Source of the DNA: Bradyrhizobium sp. 132
Lineage (GTDB): Bacteria; Pseudomonadota; Alphaproteobacteria; Rhizobiales; Xanthobacteraceae
Reading direction: 5' to 3'
Length of the DNA stretch: 64,000 nucleotides
Assembly: GCF_023074185.1 (NCBI RefSeq)
Contig: NZ_JADPKY010000012.1
Location: forward strand, 1-64,000
Shown here in pieces: positions 44,526 through 54,685 of the stretch. The translations under genes were made by a program, and so were the position numbers. The notes beneath the pieces are model-generated. The model ran no database searches. It saw nothing but the letters and a program-made list of their open reading frames with translations, and was not told where the DNA came from. Within the stretch, counting starts at the first letter, position 1; every line of letters starts with the position of its first letter.

Positions 44526-45776
44526 ATGCTGCGGCTGCAATCGGCACTCGGCGTTTTCGCATTGCTGTTGATCGCCTTGGTACTGAGCGAAAATCGCCGC
44601 GCAGTCTCGCTGCGCCAGGCGGCGATCGGGCTCGTCGCCACTTTCGTCACCGCGATCGTGCTCCTGAAGGTGCCCGTCGTCGCGCGCACCTTCGGTGCCA
44701 TCAACGATGCCGTGGGCGCGATCTCGGCGGCCTCGCGCGCCGGCTCGTCCTTCGTGTTCGGCTATATCGGCGGCGGGCCCCTGCCCTTCGACCTGAAAGT
44801 GCCGGGCGCCGATTTCATCCTGGCCTTCCAGGCGCTTCCGATCGTGCTGGTCATGAGCGTGCTGACGACGCTCTTGTTCTATTGGCGCGTGCTGCCGCCA
44901 GTCGTGCGCGGGATGGCCTGGCTGCTGGAGCGGACGCTGGGGGTCGGCGGCGCGGTCGGACTCTCGACTGCCGCCAACATCTTTCTCGGCATGGTCGAAG
45001 CGCCGCTGTTCGTACGGCCGTATCTCGCGCAGATGACCCGCAGCGAATTGTTCCTGGTGATGACCGGCGGCATGGCCGGCATCGCCGGCACGGTGCTGGT
45101 GCTCTATGCGACGCTCCTTGCTCCCCTCATTCCTGACGCCGCCGCGCATTTCGTCATTGCCTCGGTGCTGGGCGCGCCGGCCGCGATCCTCGTCAGCCTG
45201 ATCATGGTTCCGGAAACATCCGACAAGCGCACCGGCGGCGCGCTGGAGGATCCCGAGATGGAAGTCTCCGGCACGATGGATGCAATCGTGAAAGGCACCG
45301 GCGCGGGGATCGAACTGCTGATCAACATCGTCGCGATGCTGCTGGTGCTTGTCGCGCTGGTCTATCTCGTCAACGCCATCCTCGGCCTGCTGCCGAACGT
45401 CGGCGGCGCCGCGATCTCTTTGCAGCGCCTGCTTGGCCTTGTGATGGCGCCGGTGTGCTGGCTGATGGGATTGCCCTGGGATCAGGCCGTCACCGCCGGG
45501 AGCCTGATGGGCACCAAGACCGTGCTCAACGAATTGATCGCCTATGTCGACTTCTCAAAGCTGTCGCACGATGCGCTCGATCCGCGCTCGCGGCTGATCA
45601 TGCTGTACGCGATGTGCGGCTTCGCCAATTTCGCCAGCCTCGGCATCATGATCGGCGGCCTCGGCGTGATGGCGCCGGAACGGCGCAAGGAAATCAACGC
45701 GCTCGGGCTCAAGTCGATCGTATCAGGCACGCTGACGACGTGTTTGATGGGCGCGATCGTGGGGGTGCTGACGTGA
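44526..45776 (+). CDS. Concentrative nucleoside transporter (NupC/CNT family)
   Basis: The 416-residue cation-coupled nucleoside importer has the N-terminal Nucleos_tra2 helices and the gating core GAVGLSTAANIFLGMVEAPL. Later come GLPWDQAVTAGSLMGTKTVL and YAMCGFANFASLGIMIGGLG, all hallmark CNT segments. Its 3' end lies in a short 11-base tandem repeat. It stands alone, and fits salvage of nucleosides alongside gpt elsewhere in the window. Confidence 0.94.
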   Translation: MLRLQSALGVFALLLIALVLSENRRAVSLRQAAIGLVATFVTAIVLLKVPVVARTFGAINDAVGAISAASRAGSSFVFGYIGGGPLPFDLKVPGADFILAFQALPIVLVMSVLTTLLFYWRVLPPVVRGMAWLLERTLGVGGAVGLSTAANIFLGMVEAPLFVRPYLAQMTRSELFLVMTGGMAGIAGTVLVLYATLLAPLIPDAAAHFVIASVLGAPAAILVSLIMVPETSDKRTGGALEDPEMEVSGTMDAIVKGTGAGIELLINIVAMLLVLVALVYLVNAILGLLPNVGGAAISLQRLLGLVMAPVCWLMGLPWDQAVTAGSLMGTKTVLNELIAYVDFSKLSHDALDPRSRLIMLYAMCGFANFASLGIMIGGLGVMAPERRKEINALGLKSIVSGTLTTCLMGAIVGVLT

Positions 45777-45807
45777 GGCTGACGTGAGGCTTGCGTGAGG
45801 CTTGCGT
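45769..45807 (+). repeat. 11-base tandem repeat across the stop codon of the CNT gene
   Basis: Three and a half units of TGACGTGAGGC/TTGCGTGAGGC follow each other at 45769, 45780, 45791 and 45802. The gene's TGA (45774-45776) lies in the first unit; a second in-phase copy of the tail is visible, a sign of replication slippage. Confidence 0.7.
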
Positions 45808-45890
45808 CCTCATTGCCAGGATGGAGTGCAGCGCAATCCGGACAATACTTCCATGTTAATCTCGCCTGGAGATTCGGGTGGAATTGATTC

Positions 45891-48026
45891 ATGGGCAACG
45901 GCGTTGGTCAGCGTGCATTTCAAAATGCCCGGATTCAGAAACGGCAAAAAGCCGAAGTGACGCCGCTGCTCGAGCGCGCCCTCTATCTGCATAAGGCGGG
46001 GCTTCTCACCGAGGCTCAGGCCGCCTATCGCCAACTCCTGGAGCTTGCGCCCGATCAGTTCGTAGCGCTGCATTTGCTCGGCGTGCTGGAGTCTCAAGCC
46101 AAAAACTATCAGCAAGCCGAAATTCTACTAAGCCGAGCGGTTGCCGTGGATCCGCGGTCTCCTGAAGCCCAGATGAGCCGTGGCGTCGCGCTGAACGGGC
46201 TGCAACGTCATGATGAGGCCCGCGAGAGCTATAAAAAAGCCATCGCTTTGCGGCCCAATTACGCCGTTGCACTGTCCAATCTCGGTAACGTATGCCTCGC
46301 CCTGGATCTTCACCATGAAGCGCTCGAAAGTTTCGACGAGGCGCTCGCAATCGATGAAAACCTTGCCGATGCCCATAACGGCCGAGGCTGGGCGCTCTGC
46401 AGTCTGCGCGACTATGGTGAGGCCATTGCGAGCTTGAACCGCGCGCTATCGATCCAGCCTAATCATGTCTCGGCACTGACGAACCGCGCTGCTGCATGGC
46501 TGGAACTTCTGCGATTTGACGAAGCCTCAGCGGATTACAACCGGGTGATCGCTCTCGCACCCGACAACGCGAACGGGTGGTACGGGCGGGCCACTGTCCT
46601 GGTCCGAAACAAAGGAATTGCCGACGCATTGCCTGATTGCGAGAAGGCTCTCGCGATCAATCCCGCTTTCTTTCAGGCCCACATCCTCCTTGGCCAATGT
46701 CTCGCGGGACTTGGCCGGGTCGACGAAGCCCACGCCAGTTTCGACAGGGCTCTTGCCATCAAGCCTGACTTCGAGGACGCGATCACCAACAAGATCTTCG
46801 CGCTCGATTTTGTGGCGGACGCCAGCGTTGCGCAGCATCAACAAGCGCGGCGGCTTTGGTGGGAACGGGTCGGCGCGAAGATCGCTTCAGCAGCGGTAGG
46901 ACCGCATGACAACAGCTGCGATCCGGATCGCCGTCTGGTGCTGGGTTATGTCTCTTCGGATTTTCACGCGCATTCGGCGGCGTTCATTTTCGCGCCGGTC
47001 CTGCAACACCATGATCGGACACAGTTCGAGATCGTGTGCTACTCTTGTTCGCCGAAAGCGGATGCGACGACCGGCGAATTTCAAGGGATCGCCGACCGCT
47101 GGCGCGACGCCTCGCAATGGACCGACGATCACCTCGCCGCTCAAATCCGCGCCGATGGCATCGACATCCTGATCGATCTGTCCGGCCATACCAAGGGACA
47201 CCGGCTCGGCGTGTTTGCGCGGAAGCCGGCACCGGTCCAGGTGCATGGCTGGGGCCACGGCACCGGCACCGGGCTGCGAACGATCGATTATCTGTTCTCG
47301 GACCCGGTCGCGATTCCTTTTGCGGTTCGGCAGCTGTTTGCGGAGACCGTTGTCGACCTGCCATGCTTTGTGACGCTGGTGCCGCTGCCGGACGGGATTG
47401 CGCGGGCGCCAACGCCGGCGATCTCGAACGGTTTCATCACATTCGGCGTCTTCAACCGTATCAGCAAGATTTCGGACGAGGCGGTGGAAGTCTGGTCCAG
47501 GATTCTCGAGCAGGTGCCGGGTTCGCGACTGCTGATCAAGGATTTTGCGCTGGACGATCGGCTGGTCCGCGACAATCTGCTGGCGCGGTTTGCAGCTTGC
47601 CGGTTGCCGGCCGAACGCGTCGACCTGCTCGGAGCCACCTCGCGAACCGAGCATCTGGCATCCTTCAATCGCGTCGATATTGGCCTCGATCCGTTCCCGC
47701 AGAATGGCGGCGTCAGCACTTGGGAAGCCTTGCAGATGGGCGTGCCGGTGGTGGCGAAGCTCGGTAACAGCCTGCCTAGCCGTGCTGCGGGCTCTATCCT
47801 CACCGCGCTTGGCCTGCCGGACTGGGTCGCGAATAGCGATGAGGCGTATGTCGAAATCGCGGCTGCCCGTGGATCGCAGATCGGCGACCTCCAGAAGTTG
47901 CGCTGCGAACTGCCCGGACAGATCAGGGCTGCAGCCGCCGGCAACCCCGTCTCATACACGCAAGCAGTGGACGATGCCTATCGCGCGATGTGGAAACGCT
48001 ATTGCAATGGCCGCTCCCCGCAATGA
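45891..48026 (+). CDS. TPR-repeat O-GlcNAc transferase-like glycosyltransferase (GT41)
   Basis: The 711-residue protein has an N-terminal superhelix of about nine TPR units (residues 20-310, for example EAQAAYRQLLELAPDQFVAL), then a SPINDLY/OGT-type catalytic region. That includes LGYVSSDFHAHSAAF with H361 in place of the human OGT base, DILIDLSGHTKGHR, ITFGVFNRISKI and LDPFPQNGGVSTWEALQMG. It is predicted to transfer a sugar from a nucleotide donor to proteins in the cytoplasm. Codon use is less GC-biased than neighbours, suggesting transfer or relaxed selection. The target is unknown. Confidence 0.9.
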   Translation: MGNGVGQRAFQNARIQKRQKAEVTPLLERALYLHKAGLLTEAQAAYRQLLELAPDQFVALHLLGVLESQAKNYQQAEILLSRAVAVDPRSPEAQMSRGVALNGLQRHDEARESYKKAIALRPNYAVALSNLGNVCLALDLHHEALESFDEALAIDENLADAHNGRGWALCSLRDYGEAIASLNRALSIQPNHVSALTNRAAAWLELLRFDEASADYNRVIALAPDNANGWYGRATVLVRNKGIADALPDCEKALAINPAFFQAHILLGQCLAGLGRVDEAHASFDRALAIKPDFEDAITNKIFALDFVADASVAQHQQARRLWWERVGAKIASAAVGPHDNSCDPDRRLVLGYVSSDFHAHSAAFIFAPVLQHHDRTQFEIVCYSCSPKADATTGEFQGIADRWRDASQWTDDHLAAQIRADGIDILIDLSGHTKGHRLGVFARKPAPVQVHGWGHGTGTGLRTIDYLFSDPVAIPFAVRQLFAETVVDLPCFVTLVPLPDGIARAPTPAISNGFITFGVFNRISKISDEAVEVWSRILEQVPGSRLLIKDFALDDRLVRDNLLARFAACRLPAERVDLLGATSRTEHLASFNRVDIGLDPFPQNGGVSTWEALQMGVPVVAKLGNSLPSRAAGSILTALGLPDWVANSDEAYVEIAAARGSQIGDLQKLRCELPGQIRAAAAGNPVSYTQAVDDAYRAMWKRYCNGRSPQ

Positions 48027-48038
48027 CGACGAGAGAGC

Positions 48039-48566
48039 TTACGCTTTCAACTCCACCGTCCTGAACTCCGCCGGCAGGATTACCTCCAGCAGCTCGACGT
48101 CGTCCGAATAGTCCAAAATCATGTGCTTGATCTTCGGCGGCTGAGTCCAGGCGCTGCCTTCTTTCATCAGCGTCTCGCCCTCTCCGTCCATATAGGTCTT
48201 CACCCACCCCTTGAGCACGTAGACCATTTGGAATTCGACGGCGTGGAAGTGGAGCTTCGACACTTCGTCCGGATTGCAGGGACCTTGCAGCCGGATCACG
48301 TGCGCTTGCGCGAGCCCGTGGCTTGCAGCAGCGATGCCGAGATCGCGATACTTCGCGTAGGTGCGCAGGCCGTCGGCCTTGAAGTCTTCCTCGCGGTGAT
48401 GGCTGATGGCGATGCGCTGCTTGGGACGCACGGGCTTTTTCGGGGTGACAATGCGCGCCTTCGCTTTCACCGCCTTGCGCGCAGATAATCGGGGCGCGGC
48501 CTTGGCGCCACTCCGCTTCTTCACCGCGACTTGCAATGCGCTACGCGATTTTGCTTTCTTGGCCAT
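48039..48566 (-). CDS. Cupin-domain protein with Lys/Arg/Ala-rich N-terminal tail
   Basis: The 175-residue product's first 60 residues (AKKAKSRSALQVAVKKRSG..., KAVKAKARIVTPKKPVRPK) are strongly basic and disordered, like histone H1-type bacterial tails. The remainder is a single cupin barrel with LHFHAVEFQMVYVLKGWVKTY (His-X-His...Glu metal motif) and PPKIKHMILDYSD. The tail may bind DNA, RNA or another polyanion. The enzymatic role is unknown. It converges on the OGT-like gene. Confidence 0.82.
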   Translation of the reverse strand: MAKKAKSRSALQVAVKKRSGAKAAPRLSARKAVKAKARIVTPKKPVRPKQRIAISHHREEDFKADGLRTYAKYRDLGIAAASHGLAQAHVIRLQGPCNPDEVSKLHFHAVEFQMVYVLKGWVKTYMDGEGETLMKEGSAWTQPPKIKHMILDYSDDVELLEVILPAEFRTVELKA

Positions 48567-48618
48567 GGGCCGGCCTCCCGTCTTGTTGTGGGGGAGACGC
48601 TAGCACAGAAAATAGATT

Positions 48619-48720
48619 CGTAGGGTGGGTAAGCCGTAGGCGTAACCCACCTCTTTCGCTTCCGAGGACACAAACAGTGGTGGATTACGCTGCGCTAATC
48701 CAATCCACCTACGCATCCCG
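48619..48720. repeat. Paired GTGGGT...ACCCAC palindromic repeats
   Basis: Two adjacent hairpin units, GTAGGGTGGGTAAGCC...CGTAACCCACC (48620-48653) and GTGGTGGATTACGC...AATCCACCTACG (about 48678-48714), are themselves arranged as an inverted pair. The same family occurs once at 32603. They are intergenic, between the cupin gene and usg. Confidence 0.7.
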
Positions 48721-48723
48721 CGA

Positions 48724-49011
48724 TCAATGCAACCGAAACACACCGTCGACCGCACGCAGTTCGGCCGGCTTGATCAGCTTGGAATGCACGACTGTCACCG
48801 AGAACAGTGGGCCGTCGAGCTTCTGCTGCCAGAACGCCAGGAAATCCGTCAGCGCCGGGAATTTCGGAAACATGTCGTAGTTCTGCCAGACATAGGTCTG
48901 GAGCAGCGAGCGATGATCCGGCATCCGGTAGAGAATTTCCGCCGTCGTCAGCCCGTAACCCAGCACCTGTTTCCGGAAATCGTCGGAAACAACCCCAACC
49001 CGCGAGACCAT
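48724..49011 (-). CDS. usg: Usg family protein
   Basis: The 95-residue protein contains FRKQVLGYGLTTAEILYRMP, then SLLQTYVWQNYDMFPKFP and LTDFLAFWQQ, matching the small Usg family first noted near trp genes in alphaproteobacteria. The role is unknown; an association with phosphoribosylanthranilate isomerase genes has been suggested from context elsewhere, but no trp gene is seen here. An excellent GGAGG ribosome site precedes the ATG. Confidence 0.88.
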   Translation of the reverse strand: MVSRVGVVSDDFRKQVLGYGLTTAEILYRMPDHRSLLQTYVWQNYDMFPKFPALTDFLAFWQQKLDGPLFSVTVVHSKLIKPAELRAVDGVFRLH

Positions 49012-49278
49012 GCCAACCTCCTTTGCAGGAGCGCATATTCAAGGGGTGGCTTTCCGGTACGCGCCCTACGAGCCACCCGGTGGAGATGCGCTCACATGAG
49101 AGAAATGTGACGCAAACTGACAATCCATCTCAAGCCCAAAAGTTTAACAAGCTGTTGAAATTCAATGCGTTAGCAGCAGATGCGGCACCGTGCTAATAAG
49201 GTCCGAGTTGGCCGGTTAACGATGGTAAAGAATTCTGGCAGGCAGCGCTTCTGAGTGCTGATTTTTCTGGTACAAGCC

Positions 49279-49307
49279 CTTGCCCCCGCAAAAATCCTGG
49301 CCTATTT
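49279..49307 (+). promoter_or_regulatory. Candidate RpoH (heat-shock sigma) promoter of groESL
   Basis: CTTGCC (49279-49284) and CCTATTT (49301-49307) are separated by 16 bases and resemble the alphaproteobacterial sigma-32 pattern CTTG...CCTATNT. The start site would fall around 49314, just before the CIRCE element. Together they occupy the roughly 380-base gap between usg and groES. Confidence 0.6.
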
Positions 49308-49321
49308 GAGGTTCACCCGCC

Positions 49322-49348
49322 TTAGCACTCGCGGGCCTCGGTTGCTAA
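49322..49348. promoter_or_regulatory. CIRCE operator for HrcA
   Basis: TTAGCACTC-N9-GGTTGCTAA matches the CIRCE inverted repeat (TTAGCACTC-N9-GAGTGCTAA) with a perfect left arm and two mismatches in the right arm. It lies 44 bases before the groES ATG, the usual site for repression by HrcA. Confidence 0.9.
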
Positions 49349-49391
49349 CATCCTGAAAACATCAATCCGCGCAAACGTTTAGGAGAACTGC

Positions 49392-49706
49392 ATGAAATTC
49401 CGTCCGCTTCACGACCGCGTCGTGGTCAAGCGCATTGACGCAGAAGAGAAGACCGCTGGCGGCATCATCATTCCCGACACCGTCAAGGAAAAGCCCTCGC
49501 AGGGCGAAATCGTCGCTGTCGGCCCCGGTGGTCGCGACGAAGCCGGCAAGCTGATCCCGATCGACCTGAAGGTCGGCGACCGCGTGCTGTTCGGCAAGTG
49601 GTCCGGCACTGAAGTCAAGATCGACAACGTCGATCTGCTGATCATGAAGGAAAGCGATGTCATGGGCGTCCTCGACGTCCCCGCTTCCAAGAAGAAGGCG
49701 GCCTAA
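49392..49706 (+). CDS. groES: Co-chaperonin GroES
   Basis: The 104-residue protein starts [16 protein letters not shown] and contains the mobile loop ([20 protein letters not shown]) that binds GroEL, and [10 protein letters not shown]. It caps the GroEL chamber for ATP-driven folding in the cytoplasm. An AGGAGA site precedes it, and it is 45 bases upstream of groEL. Codon use is highly optimised. Confidence 0.98.
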   Translation: MKFRPLHDRVVVKRIDAEEKTAGGIIIPDTVKEKPSQGEIVAVGPGGRDEAGKLIPIDLKVGDRVLFGKWSGTEVKIDNVDLLIMKESDVMGVLDVPASKKKAA

Positions 49707-49739
49707 CAGCCCCCTCTCCCCACCCAGCTAGACACCTAA

Positions 49740-51392
<1,653 letters not shown>

Positions 51393-51422
51393 TCCAGCCA
51401 CTCCGGCAAACCACAAAATGCG

Positions 51423-51455
51423 AAACCCCGGCAGCAATGCCGGGGTTTTTGTTTT
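51423..51455 (+). terminator. Rho-independent terminator of groESL
   Basis: An 11-base perfect stem AAACCCCGGCA/TGCCGGGGTTT with loop GCAA is followed by TTGTTTT, 30 bases after the groEL stop. Confidence 0.92.
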
Positions 51456-51495
51456 GGGGAATGATCGTTTCGCTGCGCCAGAATGACGGGCGGCC

Positions 51496-52242
51496 TCACC
51501 ACACCTTCCCCAGCCGCTCCATGTGCGGCTCGCCGTGTTCGTCGAGCGACCAGAAGATCCGCGTCACCCTGCCGACGAGATTGTCCATCGGAATGAACCC
51601 CATCACGGACATCATGCGGCTGTCGGTGGAGTTGTCGCGGTTGTCGCCAAGCGCGAAGAAATGACCTGATGGCACCGTGAAGACGCTGGTGTTGTCGAGA
51701 TAACCGTTGTCGACGCAGTCATATGTCACATAGCTCGCGCCGTTCGGCAGGGTCTCGCGCCAGCGCTTGATCCCGGTGCCGGCATCCACACCGCAGGCGG
51801 AGCCCCCGGGCACGCTCGCGAGAGCAACGCGCGTCACCGGGCGGTCGTTGAGGATGAGCTGGCCCTGCCGCATCTGGATGCGATCACCGGGCAGCCCGAC
51901 CACGCGCTTGACGTAGTCGACCGAATTGTCCTTCGGCGTCCGGAACACCACCACGTCGCCAAACTCGGGCTCGGCGGCAAAGACGCGACCCGAGATCCAT
52001 GACGGCGCGAAAGGAACGGAATAGCGGCCATAGCCATAGGCATATTTGGCGGCGAACACGTAGTCGCCGACGACCAGCGTCGGCCTCATCGAGCCGGACG
52101 GGATGTTGAACGGCTGAAACAGGAAGATGCGAAACAGGAACGGCGGCGACCACAGCACCGGGATCAAGAGGATCAGGATAACGATCGCCTTCCATTCCCG
52201 CGATTTGCCCTGCGGTTGGGTGGTGTCCTGGAGAGTGGTCAT
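51496..52242 (-). CDS. lepB: Signal peptidase I
   Basis: The 248-residue inner-membrane serine protease has one N-terminal transmembrane helix (AIVILILLIPVLWSPPFLF), catalytic S51 in PSGSMRPTL, catalytic K112 in YVKRVVGLPGD, and boxes GDNRDNSTDSR and GFIP. It removes signal peptides from secreted proteins. It is convergent with groEL. In other alphaproteobacteria lepB often sits with rnc, which is not the case here, so this may be a second copy. Confidence 0.94.
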   Translation of the reverse strand: MTTLQDTTQPQGKSREWKAIVILILLIPVLWSPPFLFRIFLFQPFNIPSGSMRPTLVVGDYVFAAKYAYGYGRYSVPFAPSWISGRVFAAEPEFGDVVVFRTPKDNSVDYVKRVVGLPGDRIQMRQGQLILNDRPVTRVALASVPGGSACGVDAGTGIKRWRETLPNGASYVTYDCVDNGYLDNTSVFTVPSGHFFALGDNRDNSTDSRMMSVMGFIPMDNLVGRVTRIFWSLDEHGEPHMERLGKVW

Positions 52243-52358
52243 GCACCTGCCCCGATCAAGCCTGTGGTCGTCGCCAGACTACGCAACCTTCGCGTGCGCG
52301 CAATCTCATAACTTGGTCGCGCGGCGTGTGGATCGCGTTCACGCTCAGCGGCGGTCGA

Positions 52359-53198
52359 TCAGTCGCGCGAAAGATTCCTGAAGCAGTGGCGCACCCATTC
52401 AATGGTGAGCCGCGTCGCGGGATCGCGCTTGAGGTGGTTCTGCACCAAAAGCCAAACGTCGCGGCGCCGGGGCAGCAGCGTGGCGCGCAGACTGTGGTCG
52501 GAGAGCAATCCTCCGCAGCTATGTTCGGGCAACACGCCGACGGCTTGGTGCGACTGGATCATGGTCCGGACAATGCGGACATTGTCGGTTACAGAGCGCG
52601 CGTTTGTGAGCCGCCTGGCGCGCAAATACTGCGCCTCGGGAATGGCGTCAAGCTCATCGGGAAAGCCGCAAACGACAGGCTCGCCACCCCCGAAATCGAT
52701 GGGCTCGAAGAAATACAGTCTGACCTCGCCGAGCTTGGAGATGGTGAAGTCGCCCTTCTCCGGCTTCCGCAAGCGGATGGCGAGGTCGGCCTGCCAGCGC
52801 GAGAATTTGACGTTGCCGCTGGAGGTGAGGAACTGAAGGGTGAGGCCGGGGTGATCGCGCAGGAACGCGCAGGCATGCGGCGCCAGCAGCTCCTCGGCGA
52901 CCGCATTGGTCGAGGCGATGCGCAGGCGGCCGACCGGACCGGGCTGACTCTCACCGATGCGATCAATCGCGGCGACGTGCGCCGCCATCGCACCGACATG
53001 CTCGAGCACCGCCTCGCAATGCCGCGTCGGCCGTCGCAGGCCGTCGACGGCATCGAACAGCGGTACGCCGAGATCGCGCTGGATGCGTGCGAGCCTTCGG
53101 CCGACTGTGGTCTCGTCGATGCGCAGCCGCGCGCTGGCGCCGGCATAGGTGCCCTCGTCCCTCACCGCGGCGATGATGCGCAGATCGTCCCAGTTCAT
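52359..53198 (-). CDS. LysR-family transcriptional regulator
   Basis: The product is 279 residues. The start MNWDDLRIIAAVRDEG opens the winged helix (YAGASARLRIDETTVGRRLARIQRDLGVPLFD). The co-inducer domain follows (GRLRIASTNAVAEELLAP, then MIQSHQAVGVLPEH). It is divergent from an isochorismatase-fold hydrolase and a GST, which are the likely targets, with a 130-base shared promoter region. Confidence 0.92.
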   Translation of the reverse strand: MNWDDLRIIAAVRDEGTYAGASARLRIDETTVGRRLARIQRDLGVPLFDAVDGLRRPTRHCEAVLEHVGAMAAHVAAIDRIGESQPGPVGRLRIASTNAVAEELLAPHACAFLRDHPGLTLQFLTSSGNVKFSRWQADLAIRLRKPEKGDFTISKLGEVRLYFFEPIDFGGGEPVVCGFPDELDAIPEAQYLRARRLTNARSVTDNVRIVRTMIQSHQAVGVLPEHSCGGLLSDHSLRATLLPRRRDVWLLVQNHLKRDPATRLTIEWVRHCFRNLSRD

Positions 53199-53329
53199 GG
53201 GCACGAGCCTAGCAGGTGCGGCCAATCCCTGCAAATACGCAGCCATCTGCTGCAATAGTCCTGCACAATAGCAGGCCGCCGCCGCGCTAATGTTGCGTCA
53301 CCAATACTCCCTTAGAAGGCCTGACCAGC

Positions 53330-53923
53330 ATGACCGCTCCAAAAACCCTGCTCGAATTGTCCGGCGCTGATCTCAATCCGCCCAAACTCAGCGAGTCCTG
53401 TCTCGTGCTGATCGACATCCAGAACGAATACCGCGCCGGCCCCCTCGCTTTGCCAGACGCCGAGCCCGCAATCGCCGTCGCTGCGAAGCTTCTCGCCCGC
53501 GCCCGGAAGTCGGGCGCCGCGATCTTCCACATCGCGCACAAGGGCCGCGCCGGCAGCCTGTTCGATCGCGCCGCCGATCGCGGCGCCATCGTCGCCGAGC
53601 TCGCGCCACTTGCGGGCGAGTTCGTGATCGAGAAGGAGCTGCCGAACGCCTTCGCCAGCACCGATCTGCAGGCGCAGCTCGCCGCGAGCGGACGCAAGAA
53701 CATCGTGCTGGCCGGCTTCATGACGCATATGTGCGTCAGCTCGACCGCCCGGGCTGCGCTCGACCTCGGCTTTCGCACGACGATCGATGCCGATTCCTGC
53801 GCCACGCGCGATCTGCCCGACGGCCGCGGCGGAACGCTCGCCGCAAGGACCATTCACGAGGTCGCGTTGGCCGAATTGTCGGATCGCTTCGCGATCATTG
53901 CGCGCGGCGATGCGCTAAGCTGA
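53330..53923 (+). CDS. Isochorismatase-family cysteine hydrolase
   Basis: The 197-residue protein has the Asp-Lys-Cys triad of the family: LVLIDIQNEY, VIEKELPNAF and GFMTHMCVSSTARAALDLGF. Members hydrolyse isochorismate, nicotinamide or other amides. It is divergent from the LysR gene and 14 bases upstream of the GST gene. The substrate is unknown. Confidence 0.92.
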   Translation: MTAPKTLLELSGADLNPPKLSESCLVLIDIQNEYRAGPLALPDAEPAIAVAAKLLARARKSGAAIFHIAHKGRAGSLFDRAADRGAIVAELAPLAGEFVIEKELPNAFASTDLQAQLAASGRKNIVLAGFMTHMCVSSTARAALDLGFRTTIDADSCATRDLPDGRGGTLAARTIHEVALAELSDRFAIIARGDALS

Positions 53924-53936
53924 CGGAGCGTTCGTG

Positions 53937-54575
53937 ATGCTGCAACTCTATTTCTTTCCGATGGCCTGCTCGCTCGCCAGCCGCATCGCGCTGACCGAGG
54001 CCGACGTCGAGGCGCAGTATCACCTCGCCCATATCTGGACCAAGACAGTCGTGGACGATGGCAGCGATTTCCTCGGCGTGTCGCCGAAGGGCGCGGTGCC
54101 GGTCCTGGTGCTGGAGAACGGCGAGCGGCTAACCGAGAGCGCGGCGGTACTGCAATACATCGCTGATCTGAAACCCGAGGCCGGCCTCGCGCCGCGCTTC
54201 GGCGATCCCGACCGCTACCGCTTGCAGGAATGGCTGAGCTTCATCGGCGCCGAGATCCACAAGGCGTTCCTGTTCCCGACCTTCTGGTACAAGGACGACG
54301 GCTCGCTCGCCAAGCCGCGGGCAAGGATTACACAGACATTGTCGGTGCCAGCCACGCATCTGGCGGATCGCGAATTCCTGGTCGGTAACAGATTCACCGT
54401 CGCGGATGCCCACCTCATTTGGGCCTTGCTGCTGCTCCGTCCGGCAGGCGTCGACATTGCGCAATGGCCGTCCTTGTCGGCCTATCTCGTGCGCATGCAG
54501 GCGCGCCCCGCAGTGCGGGAGGCAATCGCAACCGAGATGGCGCTGCGCAAGACCGTGGCGACGAGCCCGGCGTGA
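53937..54575 (+). CDS. Glutathione S-transferase
   Basis: The 212-residue GST has a thioredoxin-fold N-terminal domain (LQLYFFPMACSLASRIAL, where Cys/Ser near residue 11 is the beta-class catalytic position; VSPKGAVPVLVLENGERLTESAAVL binds glutathione) and a helical C-terminal domain (NRFTVADAHLIWAL). A GTG directly before the ATG at 53937 is an alternative start. Co-transcription with the cysteine hydrolase is likely. Confidence 0.92.
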   Translation: MLQLYFFPMACSLASRIALTEADVEAQYHLAHIWTKTVVDDGSDFLGVSPKGAVPVLVLENGERLTESAAVLQYIADLKPEAGLAPRFGDPDRYRLQEWLSFIGAEIHKAFLFPTFWYKDDGSLAKPRARITQTLSVPATHLADREFLVGNRFTVADAHLIWALLLLRPAGVDIAQWPSLSAYLVRMQARPAVREAIATEMALRKTVATSPA

Positions 54576-54634
54576 CGGGATGCCACGACCGCCAGATGTT
54601 CCATAACGACCGCAGCCGGGCTGAAACGAAGCGC

Positions 54635-54665
54635 AAAAAAGGGCCGCAACAAGCGGCCCTTTATA
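54635..54665. terminator. Bidirectional terminator between GST and DUF2778 genes
   Basis: A 10-base stem AAAGGGCCGC/GCGGCCCTTT with a 5-base loop. The minus strand continues TTT, giving TTTTTT, and the plus strand reads TTTATAT, so both converging genes can end here. Confidence 0.9.
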
Positions 54666-54685
54666 TCATCTGGAATGAGCCAAGA

